Of a stretch of 64,000 bases of DNA, positions 51,636-64,000 are shown piece by piece. Below the pieces are notes generated by a model that worked only from the letters and a program-made list of their open reading frames with translations, made no database searches and had not been told where the DNA came from. The stretch spans positions 14,785,463 to 14,849,462 of the forward strand of contig CM022675.1 in NCBI GenBank assembly GCA_012295275.1, given 5' to 3'. Position 1 is the stretch's first letter. Every line of letters begins with the position of its first letter. Origin of the DNA: Chrysomallon squamiferum (lineage: Eukaryota; Mollusca; Gastropoda; Neomphalida; Peltospiridae). The translations under genes and the position numbers were made by a program.

Positions 51636-53857
51636 TCAGACATCTTCAAATGTAACCATGGTTATTTCAAGGTCAACTCCAAATGCTGATTCCCATGGTT
51701 TTCTTATTGCTTCAACCAATGACTGTGTCCCATTGGATGTTTCCATGGTGATATGCCAATCTGTTTCATCTCCTGATTTTTCATTAAAGAAAGTCATTCT
51801 GATTTTCTTTTTCTCTTTGGCACAGATCTCCTGGAATAATTAATTAAAAAAAAAAAAAATTTAAAAAACAAAATAAAAAATAAAGAAATAAATAATTAAA
51901 TAATATTGTTCAATATGAAAACCAATGAGTAATATTAATAGTTACTGATAATCTCAAAATAAATACGTGCTCACACATACATATATAAGAAGAAAAACAA
52001 GAAAATAAAAATAAAAGGAAAGACCTTTCCCTTTAATTACTATTACTATTAAATTATGTCTTGTTATAGACGGAACCTTAATACCAAAGATTTTTGAAGA
52101 GGATTGAGCAAAACTTTGTGAAATAATCATACTTCACATGTTATATTTACACTAATTATTTACTAATTAAGTGCTAATTATAGTTTTGTATAATCAAGAT
52201 GCAATCAGCAGAGTTTATTTGATTGCAGACCTGGTATTATTTTGTCTATGGCATGCATGTTGCTTTTTATTACAGCTACGAGGGTTTATTGAAATGTAAT
52301 ACAAATGTCTCTAATGTAAAATGATTATTGTGTTCAGTGATGCATAAAATAAATATTTTTACATTTAACAGTGAAATTAAAACAAAATAAAAGCAAAATG
52401 AATGTTTTTGTTGTGTTAAGTGAAACAAAAACTAAATAAAAATAAAGTGTTTTCAATGAAACAAAAACTGAATAAAAATAAAATAACTCACAACTGTTGC
52501 AATGTTGTTGATTGCTTGCCGTTCCAACACAGTGAACTGTTTTCCAACATCGGCCTCTGACAACGGCGCCTGTAGCCGTGGCTGTGGCCACTGATGATTT
52601 TCTCTGACGAGACAAATCTCAGAATTTGAAATTACAAAGCTGATTGGGTAATGTGGATTGTGTCCTAGAAAAAAGAATCAAAGAGTCAAAATTAATAAAT
52701 ATTTTTTTAATGAGTGATTTTAATATTAAACATTATTAGCTGTCACATGATTTTTGTATAATAAAGATAAACAGATAAACAAACAGAGAGTAATAAACTC
52801 AAATATTTTTAACTCATTAGTATACATCAGAGAGAAACAATTTACATTAACATGAATATGTTAAGTTACATTTAATAAATTTGATATGCATACTTTCATG
52901 GTAAAAATTTATTAATATATGACTTATTTATTAATTATGGTTTTTATATAACAAAAATGTGAAGAAAATAAATTCAATTTGAGAGCTGTTGTTATTATTA
53001 GTAGCAAGAATTCTTTTATTTGCTTTTTCCCAAGAAAACAGAAAGAAAGGCATCCTCTGAAACACAAGTTGTCTGTCAGTATCTGGTTGGAATAGAAAAA
53101 CAAGTGACTGATGCAATTAGAAAAAACAGATCTTATAATCTGTCATAGCTGAATGAAATAAAGCCAGGTACATGGATATCAGTGCATTCTAACTTGTCCC
53201 ATTTATCATTATCAGCTTTCAAAACTATTAAACTGAAGTGCAGTTGTATTAAAATATCAATTTTTCCTAATTATTAACATCTTCAAAAAGATAAAAAAAG
53301 AGAAAATTTAAAAATAAAAATAAGAAAAATTAGAAAGAAAGAAAGAAAAGAATAAAAAATTAAGACAAAAAATAATGTGAAATCTTTGTAATCTTACCCT
53401 TGAAAAGAAACATTATTTGCAACTGATAAATAAATATCTAAATAAATAAATAAAAACAGGAGTAAACTAATGTGAAGACCTAGTTTTGCCACACACACAC
53501 ACGAATAAAAAAAGATATTTGACAAACCTCTAACAAGATAACCCATCAAGTATTTGACAAGAGAATTCTGTCCACTGTCTGTATGTCTGAGTACTTCTTT
53601 CTGCAGCCTGTCAAGTGATGCTGGGTTTACATCTTTGTGAATTGTCACACCCAGCTTTTTGTAAACCTTATTTAATGGACTCTTAATGATAAGACCTACA
53701 AAAAAACCCCAATAAAAATAAATAAATTAAAAAAATAAGTATAGTTTGTGTATCTGAAGAATATTCAATATAGATAAAAATGTCAAACAAAATTCATGTT
53801 ATATTTTATCAATTCAGCCACAGAAATTATGTGTTTTTGTTTGTGTGAGATTAAGAG

Positions 53858-53926
<69 letters not shown>

Positions 53927-54161
53927 CTGTCAAAATTAAAGATGTATCATTGAAACTGAAGATCATTTAACTAGGACTAAACCTTTAACATTTAACTAAA
54001 AAAAAAAAAAAAAAGAATAAAAAAAGAAAACAAAGTAAATTGTGTTCACTAAACAATTACTCAATACAATTAGTGTTAACTGAAACAGTGTACTAATAGT
54101 AAAACATTTTGTTAATTATCTCATAATTTCTAATAATACTAATAAAAGCATATCCTTATCG

Positions 54162-54195
<34 letters not shown>

Positions 54196-55114
54196 TAAAC
54201 ACACACAAAAGGAAAGTAAAAAAAAAAAAGAAGAAATACAAATATTTAAATGAAAAGCCAAAGTAATTTTAAACAAATAAAACCAACCTTCTAGAAAATC
54301 AACAAACATTTTACATCTGTGTTCATCACGAACAATAAAATCGTAACATGAACATTCAGTTCTGTACTCAAGTCTGAAGCTCTGACAGCCCAGCCCCACA
54401 TCAATGTACCTCAGCTCCGGAATTGGTTGAATATCAACTGTTTTTAACCAATCTCCTGGGTTTTCACTGGAAAAAATAATAAAAAAAAAATAAAATAAAA
54501 TAAAATAAAATAAAATAAAATAAAGAAGAATATTGAAGTAGATACTGTCTCAGTTTAACTGTAATGTCAATTTTGTTTTCTTCATTCTTCAAATATCTTT
54601 GTTTATCTTTGACCTTTTAACAAAACAACAAACAAACAAACAAAAAACTAAACTAAAATAAAATAAATAATAATGAAAAATATTTTTAAAAAACCCATAA
54701 ACTCCCCCCAAAAAATAACAAAACAAAGAAATAATGAATAACAATAAAAAAATAATAATAAAAACTGAAACAATAAAATAAGAAAAAAAAGAAGAAGAAA
54801 TGAATAACAGTAAGTAAAAACATAATAATAAAAGAAATTATACAAATTATATTCTATATCTCTAAAACTATTTTTTTTTAATTTCTCTAATTAATTAATG
54901 TGTAACAAACAAGGTATAATTAAACTGACCAAATTTATATACAAAATATAAAAACATATATAAAAATATTAAAAAAAGAAGAAAATAATTTAAAAACATA
55001 AATAAAAAGTCACCTTGATGTGTCTGCTGCAACTTTGAGAATGTAAAACTTGGCAGATGTCATGATGAAGATACCTCTAAATTCCTCCTCTATCATGTAC
55101 TGAGACACATCACA
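51636..55114 (-). CDS. STK11IP: STK11IP C-terminal PH-like region
   Basis: Five exons (55014-55114, 54288-54466, 53528-53695, 52492-52664, 51636-51830) encode FRGIFIMTSAKFYILKV, YIDVGLGCQSFRLEY, FIVRDEHRCKMFVDFLEG, YLMGYLVRG, the SFVISNSEICLV strand and the terminal IRKPWESAFGVDLEI helix. The pattern of short beta strands closed by a helix matches the C-terminal conserved domain of STK11IP. The stop codon TGA is at 51638-51636. Confidence 0.88.
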
Positions 55115-58100
55115 CTGGAAACACACAAACATCTCTTTAACACTCATTTATTACATCTTTTCTCAGCACTAACTTAACATCTCATTTATTATATCTTTTC
55201 TCAACACTAACTTAACACACAAACATCTCTTTAACACTCATTTATTATATCTTTTCTCAACACTAACTTAACACACAAACATCTCTTTAACACTAATTTA
55301 TTACATCTTTTCTCAGCACTAACTTAACACACAAACATCTCTTTAACACTAATTTATTACATCTTTTCTCAGCACTAACTTAACACACAAACATCTCTTT
55401 AACACTCATTTATTACATCTTTTCTCAGCACTAACTTAACATCTCATTTATTACATCTTTTCTCAACACTAACTTAACACACAAACATCTCTTTAACACT
55501 CATTTATTACATCTTTTCTCAGCACTAACTTAACATCTCATTTATTACATCTTTTCTCAGCACTAACTTAACACACAAACATCTCTTTAACACTCATTTA
55601 TTACATCTTTTCTCAGCACTAACTTAACATCTCATTTATTACATCTTTTCTCAGCACTAACTTAACACACAAACATCTCTTTAACACTCATTTATTACAT
55701 CTTTTCTCAGCACTAACTTAACATCTCATTTATTATATCTTTTCTCAGCACTAACTTAACACACAAACATCTCTTTAACACTCATTTATTACATCTTTTC
55801 TCAGCACTAACTTAACACACAAAAAACATCTCTTTAACACTCATTTATTACATCTTTTCTCAGCACTAACTTAACATCTCATTTATTACATCTTTTCTCA
55901 GCACTAACTTAACACACAAAAAACATCTCTTTAACACTCATTTATTACATCTTTTCTCAGCACTAACTTAACATCTCTTTAACAACACTCATCTGTTTTT
56001 CAGTTCCATTTTTCTCAACAGTAATGTAACTTGTTAAATATAAATAACTTAATTTATTTATAAAATAATCATCTACTCCTACTTCATATTATAATTTGTG
56101 GATATACCTATCTATCTATCTGTCTATACACAAACAGATACTGACATATATTTAAACTGTAATCAGATAGTAATGTTTAATTATCTGTTCTCTAATGACA
56201 ATAATTAAAATGTGTATTATCAGATGGAAAAAAAAAAAGAAAAAAAAGAGGATAATAATGATTTTAATTGTTTATGGAACTATGAAAATGAAATAGAAAA
56301 TAAAATTTATTTAAATAATAAAATATTAAAGTTACCCTAAAAATACATTCAAACTCCTCAGTGTCTTCAAACAAAGTCATCATGAGATGAAGTTTTAGTC
56401 TGTGATCGATGTCTACAAATGGCTGCTCCAAAATGGCAGAACACCGCTCTCTGGAAACTACATCAACAGGGTTGTTTTCTCCTTGAAATTTTTTCTCAAC
56501 ATGCACATCAGTACTGGTATCAAAAAAAACAGGATACTTTGACTGGTCATTCCTGCCACCATCATCATCATTAACATTGTAGTCATATATACTTCTGCTG
56601 CTTTGTTCCGTACTGTCAACATCATAGACACACAGGTCATCAGCAGAAGATTGGTTCACAAGTGTGGAAGTGTCTGTGATATTATCATCAGCTTCAACAA
56701 CACTGTTCTGATATACACTAGACACCATGCTGCTGCATATACTGTTAGACAGTGGTGATCCAAGTGGAGTTATCTCATCTTTGTTCCTAGGTGAATTACC
56801 CATGGCAATGGAATCTGAAACAGGTGCCAGTTCCGTGTCAGCAAGACCAAACCTTACTGTCTGTGATTTAGTATTGTCATTTTCAGAGCTGGTTTCAGAT
56901 ATCACTGATATGCTACACTCACTGGGGTTGGTTAGAACAGTTATATCACTGTCAACTGACGCAATACGCACTCTTTGTTCTTTCTTTAACACTTCCTGAA
57001 GCTCTGCCCATGACCTCTCTCTTGGAATGACAATTTTAATATCTGAAGGACAGAAATGAGATTCATGGTAATCAGAGACATTTTGTGTGTTAAATCCTTC
57101 ATTTCTTGTTTTACTGTTTTCTGAGAAGAGCTCTTTGGTTACATTTTTGTTAACTGGTCCAGTTTGTTCATCTGTAATTCCGTTCTGTTTTGGAGCAGCT
57201 GATTTAGCCAAAGGGCTTTTTAAAGTTCCCTGAGAGCTAAAGACAAAGACAAAAATTAAAAAATTAAAATGGTATTACTACTGATCATTGTTAACTACTA
57301 GATATTCACATTCTAACAACATTTATTAAAAAACAGTTATTTAAGTACTTCTTCCTCAAAACACAACTAACACTATCATAATAATGAAATAAAAGTATGT
57401 TCAAAGTTTAGATATTTTTATCTAATATGAAATAAGCAATTCTAAACATTTATTTTATGTGCATTTTATATAATTAGTATATTTTTTTGTGAAAATCTAT
57501 AAAAACTGATTTATCTCCCTTCACTTTTATCATATCATTTAGATTCAATAATGTACACCAACAACATGAAAACAATAATGAAAAAAAAACAAAAAAAACC
57601 CTTTCTTTATTTCAGGTGGATTTTTTTAAAGCTTTTCAAAGTATACAATTATGTCACAATAAAAATATCTACCATCATGCTTTCTAACAAACTTGTTATA
57701 TTTCTATTTTAAATAAAACTCCTTACTCTAAACTGGATCTGCTATTTTTAACTGGACTCAGTTTCTTTATGATATCTGCTCCTGCAGCCAAATAATTTCC
57801 TGATGAATATGACCCAACTGGTGTTGAAGTTGACGAGGAGGCTTGCGATCCTGACGACATCTCCACTTCAATGATCTTGTCACTGTGACATTTTGAACAG
57901 TAGTAACGGATACAAGCTGTAGATGTACACACATAGATAAGAAAATAAAAATAATTAAAAATAAATAAATAAATAAATAAATAAGAGTGAAAAATAATTT
58001 AAAATGAACTAATAAAAATAAACAATAAAAAATTAAATAAATAAGTAAAAAATATAAAATAAAACAAATAAATAATGAATAAGGGTATATATTTATTACA

Positions 58101-58993
58101 AAATTTTAAAATATGTAAATAATAATAAATAAACAATCTCTGGGGTTACAGCTCTTTGAATCACACAGTAATGTAGGTGTGAAATGAAAATAAAAATGAA
58201 TACAAATAAATTACAAAGTGTTTGCAAAACGTCTGTAGAAATCACTGGTAATATTTTCTCTTATTCCCAAAAATAAAAATAGACTACAAAAATTAGAAAG
58301 TATATAACAGACAAGGACTATATAAACTATTTAAATATGGTTAACAATAAGGCAGCTTCTTTAAGTACTGTCAACAAACTTGGAAAAACTGTTAATACAT
58401 TTCATATTTTTTATTATTTTATTACCTAAATGTTTCAGATTCTCCAAATCAAGGCTGCTTCCAGACGATGGCATCTTCTGATTGTCAGTTGATTTCTTTG
58501 CCTCAGTCTTTGTAAAATGATGTGAACATTTAAGACACTGAAATCAGAATAAAATCTTATAGTCAGTGGATTTCATAAAAGTTAGAAATCTTTGACATAT
58601 GTTAAAAACCACCAAAAAACCCAGTGTCTAAGAAAAAAAAATCTTCTTACTGTTAAAACACAATTAATAAAAAGATAAGATAAACTACTCTTTTTACTTG
58701 CTGTTGTAAAATTAAAATTAATTTTGTTTTCAAACCTGAAAAATAACATTAGGCTGAGATTTCAGTTCTCTTTCTGCCAGGAATGGATGCAGTAAATTTT
58801 CAAATCGCTGGAATAAATGAAAGAAAAAAAATTAAAATAGATAATAATATAAACAATAATATATATATTTTTTTTTTCTTGGTTTTGTTTTAATAAATTA
58901 TCAACTTGTTCAAAAAATTAAATAAAAGATATATTTTGGGGGAAAGTAATTTTGCTATTCTTTTATTTTATAGTTTTTGTTTAATATATCTTT

Positions 58994-59066
<73 letters not shown>

Positions 59067-62000
59067 CATTAAAAAAAAATTCTTTAATATACTACATATA
59101 TTTCATAATTTTTTTCCATTTGTTATTGCATATATTCTTTTGGTGTTTACAAACATCAAGCACAAAACACTAATTTCTTCAATTTTTATTCTCCCTCTTT
59201 CTCTCAACAGACAAAATTGATCCTTAGAAAATCATCTCACATCTACTCACATTAGCATTAGTATCATCCTCCATAACATAAATCCTTTCTTTTCTGTCTT
59301 TATGAATATAATCAAATGTCAACTTTATGTGTGTCATCAGATCTCGATCCTCCATCAGCTCGTGTTGTGTAACCTCCTCCCACCTCTGTGTGGCCATCAG
59401 GGACCGCAGATCTAGCTCTTCAGTAATAATACCATTGAGATTTTTTTCTGTTAGAAATCTGTCATTGGTTGCCACAATCAGCTGTTCATAGTTTTTCTGC
59501 ACATTTTGCACGATGAAAGGTTCACTTTCTTCACCTTGCAAAAAAAAAAAAATACCCAGAAATAAATGTACAATAATATAAAATGTAGTGGAAAAGTTTA
59601 AAAATAAAACTGAAAAGAATGAACAAATAACACAATTGACACAAATAAAATAAAATATTTTAATTCATTAATAAAGAGCAGAGAAGAGTCAATTATTTTA
59701 ACAAGACATTGTTCAGTTAAATAAATAATACATTTTTAATACTTTAAATGTTACATAAAAAAAATGATTAACCACTGAAATTAAACACAATCTGCAGACA
59801 GGAAGCAAATTATTTAAAATGTTAAAAAAATAATTTATGAAATCAATAAAAAATTAAAGTAAAGTAAATGAATAATAAAATAAGCTAACACAAATAATAA
59901 ATAAATAAATAAATAAATAAGATATACTGCCATCTTATATAAATTTATAAAGATTCCAGCATTAAAATTACATAAAAAACCCACTGTATAAAATAATTTC
60001 AAGGACACAAAAAACCCCAAATGAAAAACAAAATCCTGGACATAAATAAATACCACATCCCACACAAAAGGTGATAGATTAATGAATCCACAAACTAAGG
60101 GAAACAACTCTCAAATAATACGTCTCTAGAAAGACTGAGTCACCATAAATTATCTTCATGATAATTCAGTTTTGGTAATAATAATTATTACTATTCTTGA
60201 TATTTTTATATAAATAGTGTGAATAACTGCAATATTGTAAGTCTTATAAAATAATATTTATTGTTTTAACCATTTGACTAGTTTGCAGTCACAAATTCTT
60301 ATTTAATGCCAGTTCGCAATGTTACCGACTGGAACCAACAAAAACAACTATCAGTAGAGACTAAAATTACATCTGTATGTTTTTGTTTTTTTAATTATTG
60401 ATTTTTATGCTATTTTTAGTTTAAAAATTGTTTTTCACTTCAAAACAAAGGCAGAATGCCACAACCAATATGAAAAACCGATTATAATTTATATTTTATC
60501 AATTTACAAGTAATGGCATTATAAAACATTTGGATATGAAATTTTATTGTATTTTGAATATTTTAGTTAATGTTTTCTTTATCATTTCAGTTATTTATTT
60601 ACTTTTCTTGTTCTAAAGAACTTTGTGTCTTACTATATAAATTAGCTTCCACTTGTTTTTAAAAACTATTAATGCAAATCATTGTTTATTTTCTGTAGTT
60701 TAAACATCTGTACTGAAAGTATTTTAAAACATACAACAAAAATGTATTGGTAAAAAGTGAAAAGTACAGCATCCACACATACTCACAAATTGTGAATTTA
60801 CTGTCATAATTATTTTATTAGAGAACTACTGGAATAAGGAAACACTGAAAATGATGTATTAAAAGTACATTAAAATATATTTACGTAGTTTGTTTCTACA
60901 AATGCCAGGTATATTTTACTTATGCTATCAGTTTCATTTTATCAGTTCTGCCCTTTGTTTAATTTATAAATGTTATAATATCCATTAAAAATATCAATAA
61001 CATAATGAATAAGATGTCCATAATAAAATTCGTTCTAAAACTGTGTATATAACATCAAAATATTCAGTCTTACCATAACTGTTTCTGTTTTCTTCTTCTG
61101 TTTTTGTTTCAGACCAGTCAATGCCAGAACCTGAGTCTGATCTATGAGAATAACTGGAAGATTTTGTCACTGGTAAATCTACTTTAATATCTCCATTTAA
61201 GTCACACCTTGTATCCACATTATCTTGTTCCTTCACTGACTTTGCAACAATATTTCCAAATTTATTTTCTGTTATACTGGCACCAGTAAAAGTTTCCTTT
61301 AAATACAGATCATCTTCAGTTGGCTCTTTTTGGATGGCTTGTTTAACATCATCTCTGTCTTCACTGGTCACTTTATCACAGACTGCCTTCTGATTGGTTT
61401 GTTTATTGGCTAAACCATTTTGATTGGCTGGTCTGGAACTTTCAGTTTTTGTGGAAGTAAAATTATCTGCATCACTATTTGAAGCCTCACTCTGAGTTGA
61501 ATCCTGAAATTTGTCACCAATAATTTGCAGCCAATTTGGACCATAATGGTTTCTTAATAATTCAACTTCTTCTTGAGTTTGTACAACATCTCTGTCATTA
61601 ATAGTATTACCCAGAGTAGGTGATGAGGCTGGAGATAATAAACAACAGTAACAATAATAACAATAATAATAACAATAATAACAATAATAACAATAGTAAC
61701 AATAATAACAATAATAATAACAATAATATTAATAATAACAATAGTAACAATAATAACAATAATAATAACAATAATATTAATAATAAAAAGAGAAAATGTT
61801 ATAATATAAATCATGATCAAATAAAAAAACATGTATCAAAAGGTATTTCATTCCACAAACCATACTGGTTAATCTTTCTGTTTTGAAATGAAAACAAACA
61901 TGGGAAAATATCAGTGATAATTTAGTTTCACAATCCATCATAATCAGAAACTAGAAGAAATGAAAAAAGAAAAAAAGATCAGCTGGCAGTATTCAAAAGA

Positions 62001-63956
62001 CACAGGTAACTTAAACATCACAGAATACACTAAAGTAGCTCTAATAAATACCTCTTGAACTGTTCATGGATGAATCTTCAGTTACAGATGAATCCAAATC
62101 ACATGACTTAAGTTTTGAATGTTTCTTAATTTTGCGATAAGAGTTTGATTTGACAGGTAGTGATGTTGCGATGTCATCTGAATCATGGAATGAATACTCT
62201 GAAGATATTGTTGTTGACAACAACTGATCTCCATGACGATTGTTGTGAACAACTGCATTGTGGGATATTGATGAGGGTTGTCTTGATACGGAAACAGACT
62301 GCTGTTTAACAAGAATAAACTGTAAAGAAACAAATATTTTATAAATAATTATTTGATCTGATTGAATGAATAATAAATACAAAAATAACTGGAACAGAAA
62401 GTTGCCATTATTTTCTTAAGCATATTCTATTTTCATTAATGAAATGAACTGCTAACATAATCCAAATTTTCAAAAAAGATTAGTATTCATAAACCAGAAT
62501 ATAAAAATATATTGTCCTCAATATTCACAAGTATTTTTAAAATTAAAACAGTACATCTGGACAACCATTTTTTTTTTTCTTTTATTATTTTCAGTTCAGA
62601 AACTCTGTTTTTGAGTCAGATGAAAGGAATCAATTGTTTCTTATTATGTCAAGAAATAAAATATATTCATAAATATATCTTCAAACTGATTACATAAACT
62701 ACAAAAATAATTTTAATATGTAAGAACTTACAGCATGTTTTATTTCTGAGGTACTGGCCAACTTCCGATCAAGTTCAAACTGAAATTAGTTAAAATACCA
62801 CAAATGTACATTTACAAACAAAAACAATTATGCACTCCTACCAAAAAACTCTCCAAAATACCAAATAAACTATGATATTATTATCACTATGTATAACATT
62901 TTTTACTTAACTGTTAATGAGTTTAATTATTCATTAATGCCAGTAATATGTGATGTTAATTACCAAGATAATTCCAGTCGATGCAGATAATAATAATTAG
63001 TATTTAGATATAATTATATATACTCTATAATTATTGCTCTCCTGAGGGATGTTATCTCAAAAGTGTATTTGTGTGAAAGAAAGAGAATGCAAAAAAAAAA
63101 AAAAAAATATACAAATGACAATTGTCACAAATAGTCATCAAAAAAGGAAAAAAAATCCATGACTATAAATCAAGGACAATGGAAGTTCTTAAAAATCAGA
63201 GGTATATACAAAAATATCACAACTATTATAATGATTTTTTGAAAAGTTATTTTAACAACTTAGCCTTTGTTGGACAACAAATATATATATATATACACAC
63301 ACACACCTATATCTAAACAAACCTTATATATTATTGATAGCAAACTCAGGTAAAATGTATTTAACCCATTTGTGTGCACTATCAAGTATATTATAAAGCC
63401 CAAATCAATCATCAGCATACATGTACTGTGTAATTTAAATTTTTAAATTTATTTATTTGCCATCCTTGATAAAAACTATGTTTTGTTTCAGCCCTCCACT
63501 CTTAGCTCTGGATCTGACCAGATGAAAGATAAAACAGAGAGAGAAACCAGATAATCAAAAGTATTTATCTAACGTCTAGTACGTCATTGACCACATTAGC
63601 ATAAGTATATGTTACATACATTTATTTTCTTATTCTTTCAAATATTTGACAAACATTAGATATTGATTTGGAAATTAAAGAGATAACCATTTCAGGCATA
63701 AACAACAACAGAGAAAGATAGTACATATTAAAAACCAGTGAACCTTGTTCACCTTGTTACTGTACCCGGGCTACAGTCTACTTCACAATAAACATAGAGA
63801 TAATGTGATGTGACTTTTAGTTACTGCACACTTGTATAAACTATTAGAAAACTTTAAAGTTTTTACCTGTTTCTGTAGAGCAATTGGTGAAACATAACAC
63901 AGTGTTAAAACTCGGTGATCTCTGTGATGGGAAATTGGGTTACCAATTAGACGAAA
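51636..63956 (-). CDS. STK11IP: STK11-interacting protein (LKB1-interacting protein 1), 5'-truncated by window edge
   Basis: STK11IP binds the tumour-suppressor kinase LKB1/STK11 and, in vertebrates, acts at lysosomes downstream of mTORC1. Fourteen exons are in view (transcript order): 63867-63956, 62732-62779, 62052-62319, 61074-61628, 59251-59534, 58736-58807, 58426-58537, 57727-57916, 56336-57236, 55014-55114, 54288-54466, 53528-53695, 52492-52664, 51636-51830. They give 1111 aa plus stop, and all phases agree. The first visible residues (FRLIGNPISHHRDHR...YVSP) are the cap of the leucine-rich repeat domain, so the LRR and start codon lie beyond 64000. Landmarks shared with the human protein as I remember it are NWLQ, a split CxxC/CxxC zinc ribbon, DHRLKL...EEFEC, the GLGCQSFRLEY segment and IRKPWESAFGV near the C-terminus. 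The already-visible part is as long as the whole human protein (about 1100 aa), because disordered linkers are expanded. Confidence 0.92.
53862..53921. repeat. (GA)n microsatellite in STK11IP intron
   Basis: About 30 GA units between exons 54288-54466 and 53528-53695; on the sense (minus) strand it is a pyrimidine tract. Confidence 0.9.
55119..55985. repeat. 56/38-bp minisatellite in STK11IP intron, abutting an acceptor
   Basis: About 19 tandem units combine a long form (ACACAAACATCTCTTTAACA... TTTTCTCAGCACTAACTTA) and a short form (ACATCTCATTTATTACATC... CACTAACTTA), roughly twelve long and seven short, alternating in the right half. The array starts within a few bases of the acceptor of exon 55014-55114. 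Confidence 0.9.
56336..57236 (-). CDS. STK11IP: STK11IP large disordered exon
   Basis: This 901-nt exon is mostly low-complexity, acidic and Ser/Thr-rich sequence (about 300 aa) with several SP/TP sites (ITPLGSP, MGNSPRN) that could be phosphorylated. It ends with the conserved DIDHRLKLHLMMTLFEDTEEFECIF, which starts the C-terminal PH-like region. The matching human linker is much shorter. Confidence 0.88.
57727..59534 (-). CDS. STK11IP: STK11IP first PH-like region and split zinc ribbon
   Basis: Exons 59251-59534 and 58736-58807 encode a beta-rich segment (SEPFIVQNVQKNYEQLIVATNDRF ... ERIYVMEDD) that aligns by position with the PH-like region of STK11IP. Exon 58426-58537 begins CLKCSHHF and exon 57727-57916 contains YYCSKCHSDKI. 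Together they make a CxxC...CxxC zinc-ribbon pair interrupted by an intron and about 40 residues. In the human protein the matching pieces are FQCLRCGHEF and CPNCGSDHV. Confidence 0.85.
58998..59062. repeat. (CT)n microsatellite in STK11IP intron
   Basis: About 32 CT units between exons 59251-59534 and 58736-58807. Confidence 0.9.
59535..61073 (-). other. STK11IP intron
   Basis: About 1.5 kb of AT-rich DNA with no exon-like sequence. It contains a TAAA run near 59900-59922 and an AAGGGAAACAACTCT motif near 60099. Confidence 0.6.
61074..63956 (-). CDS. STK11IP: STK11IP exons after the LRR: LRR cap and disordered linker
   Basis: These are the first four visible exons. The first (30 aa) closes the leucine-rich repeats. 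The second and third encode FELDRKLASTSEIKH and a basic Ser-rich stretch (YRKIKKHSKLK). The fourth (555 nt) includes ELLRNHYGPNWLQ, matching the conserved RFGRNWLQ segment of the human protein, and then about 150 acidic, low-complexity residues. A (TTG/TTA)n microsatellite precedes the acceptor at 61628. Confidence 0.88.
61642..61786. repeat. (AAC/AAT)n microsatellite against an STK11IP acceptor
   Basis: Mixed ACA and ATA units, including an internal near-duplicate of ACAATAATAACAATAATATT. The array ends about 12 bp from the acceptor of exon 61074-61628 and supplies T-rich sequence to it. Confidence 0.85.
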
Positions 63957-64000
63957 CTGAAAATTGAAATAACAATTTAAAAAATTAAAAAAACAATTTA

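Noticed and set aside
55119-55985. Regularly spaced direct repeats resembling a CRISPR array
   Set aside because: The units are contiguous with no unique spacers, inside an intron of an animal gene; it is a minisatellite.

Overview
This window is animal nuclear DNA from an AT-rich, intron-rich genome. It has GT-AG introns, no operons and very many simple repeats (CA/TG, GA/CT, ATT, TAC/TGC). Short dispersed pieces resembling AAGGGARAYAAC, and the divergence from the vertebrate proteins I remember, point to a lophotrochozoan, most likely a mollusc. That placement is an inference.

Four protein-coding genes can be assembled exon by exon; reading frames agree across every proposed junction. (1) Minus strand, 35130 down to 6071: a complete class-I myosin of the MYO1B type, 31 coding exons, 1113 aa, with motor, five IQ motifs and a membrane-binding tail. 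A non-coding 5' exon probably lies near 38983. (2) Plus strand, 41555 to 45464: a five-exon type II Golgi glycosyltransferase of the core-1 beta-1,3-galactosyltransferase family (C1GALT1-like), 353 aa, with a probable non-coding first exon ending at 41070. (3) Minus strand, 47712 down to 46336: a secreted Ser/Thr-rich protein of unknown function with a small C-terminal four-cysteine module, plus an upstream exon ending at 48177. (4) Minus strand, 63956 down to 51636: the 3' fourteen exons (1111 aa) of STK11IP (LKB1-interacting protein). Its N-terminal leucine-rich repeats lie beyond the right edge.

Layout: 1-6070 is 3' flank of the myosin gene. 6071-38983 is the myosin gene, with introns of up to 9.8 kb. 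38984-41041 is a relatively CpG-rich divergent promoter interval carrying CRE-like and NRF1-like palindromes. 41042-45900 is the galactosyltransferase. 45465-46335 is the convergent interval before the secreted protein gene. 48178-51635 is intergenic. 51636-64000 is STK11IP.

The genes do not form an obvious pathway. The most unusual feature is the placement of tandem repeats against splice sites: a 37/30-bp minisatellite that repeats the 5' splice site of myosin intron 18, a 56/38-bp minisatellite against a 3' splice site in STK11IP, and trinucleotide arrays flanking several other exons. I found no mobile element with intact coding capacity, no RNA gene and no CRISPR array.
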